Assembly (NCBI GenBank): GCA_037445895.1
Contig: JBBIJO010000025.1
Location: 1 to 19,817 of the forward strand
DNA from: JBBIJO01 sp037445895
GTDB taxonomy: Bacteria; Bacteroidota; Ignavibacteria; Kapaibacteriales; UBA2268
Direction: 5' to 3'
Length of the DNA: 19,817 bases
How positions within the stretch are numbered: position 1 is the stretch's first letter; each line of letters starts with the position of its first letter. Position numbers and translations under genes: made by a program. Positions 16,001 to 19,817 of the stretch are shown in pieces. The notes beneath the pieces were generated by a model. The model saw only the letters and a list, made by a program, of their open reading frames with translations. It made no database searches and was not told the origin of the DNA.

Positions 16001-16164
16001 AGCTTTAAAAGTTCATTTTCGAAAAGCGTCTGTGCATTACGATAAATTGAAACCCCGTAAGGATACTCTGGGTTAATAATTTGCGAGTAGGAACATAATG
16101 TATTAATTAAAAACAGCAAAAATACAAAAGCCCCCCCCAAAAAAATATTGCCTCTCAAAGCCAT
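13009..16164 (-). CDS. Large secreted tetratricopeptide-repeat protein
   Basis: A 1051-residue exported protein made almost entirely of TPR helical pairs. A signal peptide (MALRGNIFLGGAFVFLLFLI, ending near CSYSQ) comes first; there is no good lipobox. About a dozen YPNS/FPDS-type turns mark repeats of the BamD/YbgF kind (KYPNSQYLADAK, EFPNSKYRVEV, RYPNSVYAPNA, AYPNSLLVPRA, KFPDSEFAPLS), and more degenerate repeats fill the rest. Such proteins act as periplasmic or outer-membrane-associated scaffolds for protein assemblies. A longer frame begins at 16251, but I chose 16164 because the signal peptide then starts at the Met; the extra 29 residues have no signal character. A weak AAAGA lies upstream. 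It is the first gene of the envelope operon and diverges from proS. A T7-G8 run interrupts the signal-peptide codons. Confidence 0.88.
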   Translation of the reverse strand: MALRGNIFLGGAFVFLLFLINTLCSYSQIINPEYPYGVSIYRNAQTLFENELLKLSEKELTKVLIFADLPTKAKAILLEAKIEFYDGRAPYAKRILERYIEDNKDSPFIPFFFEYLAYISFEGKEYEKADGYFHKAIESSLSEFSLRGDSSYIELVSRCLYLDGLALLKVGKVDLAKEPLEKCFRLYPRLQNADESLYLLGLIHELKGQEESAIVYYKTLQKNYPRSNLILASILRETSNYLTLKQDVQALVSLDLAEAIHYRIQAKDSIGIQYEPQDFVENFEERIDFMRGEAYNIGNKYDQATAYFESFVRKYPNSQYLADAKIGIAWALLNKGDFIRCIEHSTKMLEEPNTLTPVQRDIIALYIGVCNRRIGRLAEAQNQFSELVSQANYPFLGQVLLELGMIYYERKEFETAARTFERGLRESNDNAVSAKLHLMIGATYLEMKNWGKAIVQYKNAEELAKRASIVQIPNRSWIISESRLKQAIAQIHNYRNSEAIQNLLFFVGNYSNDPRAEEALFWLAEAYYRSDMLRNAIDKYESLLAKYPTTRFREDVLYGCGWVYFRLKNFRKSSEIFGQLVHEFPNSKYRVEVWLRQGDGFFVLKDFKQAIESYQRVVSLNPTTEESQYAQYQICHSLYKMNNFDGAYNQVLEFIKRYPNSVYAPNALYLNGWIRFQQKNYGDAINNFNFLIDAYPNSLLVPRAKYAIADALYNQSKYEEAIQQYKEIIDNYPSSPLVADALRSIQFCYVALGREKEALQIADDYINRNPESPFAADFMLKKGGMLFVSHSYKDAIAEYDNFLKKFPQSDKRAEAIFWMAKSYQSLGDNDNAVKLFSEIYEKFPDSEFAPLSLLELGLSFKNSSQIRNADSVLTLLQEEYPDDPSSAQGGFEQATIKFNLGDTVTAIAIWKRIATKFADTEFGDQSIYRIAMYYRLNGKFNEAIVEFTKIANTPNDVNLAAEAQFRIGEIYYRLGDCSKAIEEFEKVKNNFAGIEDWYTLSLLNLADCYEKLGNIEEAMNSYRAVIVSRTNDDFVATAKRRLSLLEQNSKQ
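16131..16145 (-). repeat. T7-G8 double homopolymer in TPR signal peptide
   Basis: On the minus strand seven T bases are followed directly by eight G bases, encoding I-F-L-G-G-A in the signal peptide of the TPR gene. Both runs are prone to slippage during replication; a one-base change would shift the frame within the first dozen codons and switch the gene off. Confidence 0.75.
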
Positions 16165-16195
16165 AAAATCTTTAATCGAACTATTTGAGCAAATA

Positions 16196-16203
16196 CAAAT
16201 ATA
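16196..16203 (-). promoter_or_regulatory. Possible -7 box for the envelope operon
   Basis: TATATTTG on the minus strand matches the Bacteroidota -7 consensus TAnnTTTG, about 32 bases upstream of the TPR start at 16164. No TTTG was found at the expected upstream distance, so only half of a promoter is visible. If real, it supports the start at 16164, because 16251 would then lie upstream of the transcript. Confidence 0.3.
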
Positions 16204-16376
16204 AACATTATTTGCGTGTTGAATGATAGATTTGTTGGAATAGATTTGCAATAGTCTAAAATTGCTAAATGTCGAACTTCTAAAAAATTATGGAATCTAC
16301 ATAACCATTAATCAAAACAATAAGCTGATTAGAAATACCTTGCCCATTTAATCAATTCAGATTTCCCCGATTTTAA

Positions 16377-16384
16377 TAATTTTG
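16377..16384 (+). promoter_or_regulatory. Possible -7 box for proS
   Basis: TAATTTTG matches TAnnTTTG and lies 26 bases before the proS ATG at 16411, the same position as the corresponding boxes before merR and the SnoaL-like gene. No clear -33 TTTG precedes it. Confidence 0.35.
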
Positions 16385-16410
16385 TAGTTTTATTGTTTTA
16401 CGAAAAAATA

Positions 16411-18102
16411 ATGCGATTAAGTCAATACTTTATTCCGACATTGAAAGAAACTCCTTCGGAAGCAACCGTAGTTTCCCATCAATTGATGCTACGAGCTGGG
16501 CTTGTTCGTCAAGTTTCGGCTGGCGTTTTTTCTTGGTTACCCCTTGGTTTTCGCGTTTTAAATAAGGTTGTTCAAATACTTCGGGAAGAAATGAATGCCA
16601 TAGGAGGGCAAGAGTTTTTGCTACCTGCACTCAATCCAACGGAAATTTGGGAACAGACAGGAAGAGTAGAATCTATAGGCGATGTAATGTTCCATATTAA
16701 AAACCGCGAAGGCCTTGTTTTAGCACCTACTCACGAAGAAATTATTGCTTACCACGCTAAACAACATATCCAATCTTATAAAGATTTACCTCAAATATGG
16801 TACCAAATACAAACAAAATTTCGAAATGAACCGCGACCTAAGTCGGGAGTTCTCCGTTGCCGACAATTTATTATGAAAGATTCCTACTCTCTCGATTCAA
16901 ATTGGGATGGACTCGACGAAAGCTACAACAAACATCTCGAAGCCTATAAAAGAATTTTCACACGTTGTGGACTAAACTTTTTCATTGTAGGAGCTTCGAG
17001 CGGCGCAATGGGCGGAAGCCAATCGCAAGAGTTTATGGTTGCTTCCGAAGCCGGCGAAGACGTATGTGCAATTTCCGACAGCGGATACTCAGCCAATTTG
17101 GAAGTTGCAAGTTCGGCGTTACCGCCTGTTGGAAGAAAGTCGGAAAATCTACAACTCGAAAAATTTCCAACACCTAATGCAAAAACAATCGACGACCTAA
17201 TCGAACAGTTTGGATTCGACGAAAATATGCTTGCAAAGTCGGTCGTTTATATCGTCGAAAGCGAGCCCATATTGATACTTATGAGAGGAAACGATGAACT
17301 AAACGAAACAAAATTGGGGAACGCCTTTGGAACCAATAAGTTCCGCCCTGCAACCCCCCATGAACTAACCACAATTACTGGTGCAAACGCCGGCTCAATC
17401 GGGCCAGTAAACCTAAAAACAAAAATAAGAGTCGTTGCAGACTTGCTGCTCAAAGATGCCAATGGCTTAGTTAGTGGAGCAAACCAAGATGGTTACCATT
17501 ACAAAAATATCGATTTCCTTCGCGATTGCAAAATAGATTCATACTTCGACTTCCGAACTGTTCGCGAAGGAGAACCTTGCCCAATCAATGGCTCACCCAT
17601 CCGAATTGTCAAAGCAATCGAATTAGGCCATATCTTCAAACTCGGGACGAAATATTCCGAAGCACTCGAAGCTAATTTTTTAGATAAAAACGGAACCGAA
17701 AAACCAATCATTATGGGAAGTTACGGAATTGGAGCCGAAAGAATTGTAGCTTGCTATATCGAACAAAACCACGACGAAAAAGGTATTATTTGGCAGCAAC
17801 CTTTGACGCCTTTCGACGTTCACCTTATTGGTATCAACAACCATAGCAACTCCGCCGTAGGAGAGGTATGCGAACAAATCTATTCAGAACTGCTTTCTAA
17901 TGGATTCGATGTCCTTTTCGACGATAGAAACGAAACCGCGGGAGTAAAATTCAACGACGCAGACCTCATAGGCATACCCTACCAAATTATTGTCGGCGAA
18001 CGAAACGTAAAACAAGGTAATGTGGAAATTAAAGAACGTAGAAGTGGAAAAAGGGAAAAAATCGAAATCGAAAAAGTATTAGAATATTTCTCGAACCTTT
18101 AA
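16411..18102 (+). CDS. proS: Prolyl-tRNA synthetase, bacterial type
   Basis: The 563-residue class II synthetase charges tRNA-Pro. It begins with the characteristic MRLSQYFIPTLKETPSEA, has motif 1 around GFRVLNKV and LNPTEIWEQTGR, the THEE loop (107-110), motif 2 (FRNEPRPKSGVLRCRQFIMKD, from 137) and motif 3 (GSYGIGAERIVACYIEQ, from 436). Between motifs 2 and 3 lies the editing insertion (about 225-400, with TPHELTTITGANAGSIGP and LVSGANQDGYHYKN), so this is the E. coli-like type with Ala-tRNA-Pro editing, followed by an anticodon-binding domain (about 465-563). The start at 16411 is chosen by family alignment; a TTG at 16393 would add six residues. It stands alone, divergent from the envelope operon and convergent with the SnoaL-like gene. 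Confidence 0.96.
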   Translation: MRLSQYFIPTLKETPSEATVVSHQLMLRAGLVRQVSAGVFSWLPLGFRVLNKVVQILREEMNAIGGQEFLLPALNPTEIWEQTGRVESIGDVMFHIKNREGLVLAPTHEEIIAYHAKQHIQSYKDLPQIWYQIQTKFRNEPRPKSGVLRCRQFIMKDSYSLDSNWDGLDESYNKHLEAYKRIFTRCGLNFFIVGASSGAMGGSQSQEFMVASEAGEDVCAISDSGYSANLEVASSALPPVGRKSENLQLEKFPTPNAKTIDDLIEQFGFDENMLAKSVVYIVESEPILILMRGNDELNETKLGNAFGTNKFRPATPHELTTITGANAGSIGPVNLKTKIRVVADLLLKDANGLVSGANQDGYHYKNIDFLRDCKIDSYFDFRTVREGEPCPINGSPIRIVKAIELGHIFKLGTKYSEALEANFLDKNGTEKPIIMGSYGIGAERIVACYIEQNHDEKGIIWQQPLTPFDVHLIGINNHSNSAVGEVCEQIYSELLSNGFDVLFDDRNETAGVKFNDADLIGIPYQIIVGERNVKQGNVEIKERRSGKREKIEIEKVLEYFSNL

Positions 18103-18457
18103 ATATTATTGAGTTCTATACTATGACAGTATATCAATATTGCAAATCAACAGACAAAGTATCCGATTAATTGTAACTACATTTACAACACAGTAGAATT
18201 GCAATAACTACAACACTATTAAAAAAGCCCATTAACCCTAAAAAGTATTTTGTTAATCGAAGATGGCCTCGAATACAAACGCTTTTCAGCTTCGCCTTCT
18301 TCGCAAACCAAAACAATTATACTTTGCGGAGGACACTGACAATCGGCTTTAGTTTTTGCCTACTATTTTAATACTCAATTGGAAAATCTTTTATCTCGCT
18401 ACTACAGCAGCAAAGCTCCAGATTTTATCGACAAACCACAACACAATAATTTTTCAA
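18103..18457. other. Non-coding gap after proS; possible gene remnant
   Basis: This 355-base stretch lies between the convergent proS and SnoaL-like genes. A hairpin (TATACT/AGTATA, 18117-18122 with 18128-18133) lies shortly after the proS stop but has no T run. Frame 18223-18339 has codon use like the neighbouring genes and encodes ILLIEDGLEYKRFSASPSSQ, faintly like the N-terminus of carbamoyl-phosphate synthase small subunit, but it ends in TGA and has no ATG. I find no intact gene. Confidence 0.5.
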
Positions 18458-18814
18458 TCAGTAAAGTTGGGATATATCCATAAAAATCCTATAATCCTTG
18501 ATTAAATTTCCATCCATTTTAAAGTGGTTCAAAAATTCTACTGTCAATTGGGTATCGTTGTGGCGTGTGTATGTTACCGTGCCACGCACGAATACCGAGT
18601 CGTCGCATTGATAGCTGCTTAAATTCGTATGTCTCAATGCCTTGATACTTTGGAAAAACTGGTCAACTGCTGTTTGTATCTGCTCCTTCCCATTTACCGG
18701 AGGAAAATTCCCCATTGTAAACACACAATCATTCGTTAAAAAGGAACAGAATCGAGATGCATCCATTGCATCGATAGACTTGAATAGTTCATTAACCCAA
18801 TCAAAACTTGACAT
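18458..18814 (-). CDS. SnoaL/NTF2-like domain protein
   Basis: A 118-residue cytoplasmic protein with the cone-shaped NTF2/SnoaL-like fold pattern: an N-terminal helix with SIDAMDASRFCSFLTNDCVF, then GNFPPVNGKEQIQTAVDQFF, and strands in FVRGTVTYTRHNDTQLTVEF and NHFKMDGNLIKDYRIFMD. Members of this family include ketosteroid-isomerase-like enzymes, cyclases and many ligand-binding proteins, so the substrate cannot be named. GGAG lies 7 bases before the ATG and supports the start. A good promoter-like site lies just upstream, so it is probably transcribed alone. Confidence 0.85.
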   Translation of the reverse strand: MSSFDWVNELFKSIDAMDASRFCSFLTNDCVFTMGNFPPVNGKEQIQTAVDQFFQSIKALRHTNLSSYQCDDSVFVRGTVTYTRHNDTQLTVEFLNHFKMDGNLIKDYRIFMDISQLY

Positions 18815-18843
18815 AACGAAACTCCATAAAAATTTTTAAAACG

Positions 18844-18873
18844 CAAAATTAATAAATTATAGTTTAGCTCAAA
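18844..18873 (-). promoter_or_regulatory. Bacteroidota-type promoter of the SnoaL-like gene
   Basis: On the minus strand TTTG (18870-18873), an 18-base spacer and TAATTTTG (18844-18851) match the Bacteroidota promoter pattern closely; the -7 box ends 29 bases before the ATG at 18814. This is the best promoter match in the window. Confidence 0.55.
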
Positions 18874-18920
18874 TTATTCATTAGGGCAATATAAAACAAA
18901 CAAACGCTACCGCGCTAATA

Positions 18921-19817
18921 TTACCTGACTAACATCTTCCAATAGTAAAAACTATCCGAAATTGCAATACGTATAAAGTAAGTCCCTTGCGCAAGTCCAA
19001 ATGTGTTAATTTCGATAATATTATTTGCTGTTTCGACGTGTTCGATTTGGCTTCCGAAAATGTTGAAAAGTTTAATCGTGGCGATGGCGTCGTCTTGTTT
19101 GCCGTCAATTCGAATCAAGATTTTTTCGGGGAATGGAGCCGACACCGAAATAATTTGCTTCGAACCTTCGAATGCCGACTTTGCTCTTATTTCTACATTA
19201 CAATTTGAGCGAGCGTCCCAGTAACCGGTATCGAGCAAAGCAGAAACGCGCAATTGAGCAAAGTAGCAGGATTCGAAAAATGTCAATGTGTCGCGAATTA
19301 CCCCTCCTATTGGTCGCATAGCCGAAAAACAAATTTTCAATTTCGCAGAATCTTGCCCCGGTATCGTTAACGGCAATTGCCCTGGAGGAACAGAAAAGTT
19401 GATGTTCTGACGGAAAAACAAGTGCGAAATGACAATTGTATCGGTCGCAAAATTTCGAACCGTTATATCTTTGCAGAGTATATCCCCAAACAAAGTATCC
19501 CCAACGAAGAAGTCGGGTGATGGGTAAAATTGGACAAGGGTGCTAAAGTTGCCTAAAAGAGAATCGTCGACGATGGTTGTATTGTTCGATTTATCAATAA
19601 CTTTAAACGAATAATAGCCATTTTTTGCGAAGTCAATTAATTCAATTTTTATTTTAATTGTTTTTTTAGTCCTTTCGAGAACTTCGATTTTGCAATTGTC
19701 CATCCGAAGAATATCGAATGTTTCTATTTCGGAATCATTGTTTGGGATATCTTCAATTGCAATTACTTTAATTCCGCAAGAATCCCGCGAGGACGTAATT
19801 TGCGGGGGCAGGGTATC
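18921..19817 (-). CDS. T9SS type A sorting-domain protein, 5' part missing
   Basis: The frame stays open to the right edge of the window, so only the last 298 residues are seen and the start lies outside. The final ~70 residues form a T9SS type A sorting domain: KILIRIDG, an ATIKLFNIFG strand, then GLAQGTYFIRIAISDSFYYWKMLVR, matching the GxYxxxi...K-ll-R pattern that routes cargo through the type IX system for secretion or surface attachment. Before it, a segment with DITVRNFATDTIVISHLFF and LTIPGQDSAKLKICFSAM resembles the ASH/choice-of-anchor-D type Ig-like module common in large secreted proteins of this lineage. An internal ATG at 19703 is not a likely start because coding character continues upstream of it. 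Function of the cargo is unknown. Confidence 0.85.
   Translation of the reverse strand, partial: DTLPPQITSSRDSCGIKVIAIEDIPNNDSEIETFDILRMDNCKIEVLERTKKTIKIKIELIDFAKNGYYSFKVIDKSNNTTIVDDSLLGNFSTLVQFYPSPDFFVGDTLFGDILCKDITVRNFATDTIVISHLFFRQNINFSVPPGQLPLTIPGQDSAKLKICFSAMRPIGGVIRDTLTFFESCYFAQLRVSALLDTGYWDARSNCNVEIRAKSAFEGSKQIISVSAPFPEKILIRIDGKQDDAIATIKLFNIFGSQIEHVETANNIIEINTFGLAQGTYFIRIAISDSFYYWKMLVR

Noticed and set aside
16165..16251. Upstream extension of the TPR gene by 29 residues
   Set aside because: The extra residues are polar and would bury the signal peptide; a -7-like box lies inside the extension.
18117..18133. Intrinsic terminator after proS
   Set aside because: The 6-bp stem is AT-rich and no T run follows, so a simple hairpin is all that can be said.

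Overview
The window most likely comes from a free-living Gram-negative bacterium of the Bacteroidota/Chlorobiota (FCB) lineage. The evidence is a C-terminal type IX secretion (T9SS type A) sorting domain on the gene at the right edge, OmpA and TonB envelope proteins, AT-rich DNA, and promoter-like sites of the Bacteroidota form TTTG-N18-TAnnTTTG. A Kapabacteria- or Ignavibacteria-like member would fit, but that placement is inference. No rRNA, tRNA, CRISPR array, insertion sequence or prophage gene was found.

Layout. (1) 2-2194, minus strand: a short operon encoding a MerR-type regulator, a secreted seven-repeat WD40 propeller, and a secreted protein with a carboxypeptidase-regulatory-like domain plus an OmpA-like domain. 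The last two together resemble the parts of the T9SS protein PorE. (2) 2400-5996, plus strand: a tight operon of housekeeping genes from unrelated pathways: biotin carboxylase (accC), preQ0 synthase (queC) and UDP-MurNAc-L-alanine ligase (murC). (3) 5997-6407: a non-coding gap between converging operons. (4) 6408-16164, minus strand: a compact seven-gene envelope operon. In order of transcription it encodes a ~1050-residue TPR protein, an outer-membrane beta-barrel, a membrane-anchored SPOR protein, a TonB-family protein, a 58-residue two-helix membrane protein, a SpoIIE/PP2C-type phosphatase and a nitrilase-family amidohydrolase. Gaps are 3-36 bases and the last two genes overlap by four. (5) 16411-18102, plus strand: proS, divergent from that operon. 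(6) 18103-18457: a non-coding gap. (7) 18458-18814: a small SnoaL/NTF2-like protein with its own promoter. (8) 18921 to the right edge: the 3' part of a T9SS cargo protein gene.

The most interesting part is the envelope operon. Its products could span the cell: a peptidoglycan-binding SPOR protein with a long acidic cytoplasmic tail carrying five YEKxGLV repeats, a TonB-like protein with a Gly/Ser-rich linker, an outer-membrane barrel with a TonB-box-like N-terminus, a TPR scaffold, and a cytoplasmic phosphatase. ExbB/ExbD genes are absent. The start regions of the TPR gene and the tonB gene carry G8 and G7 runs that could slip. I do not recognise this gene set as a described system. A second pattern across the window is a marked excess of the tetranucleotide TCGA.
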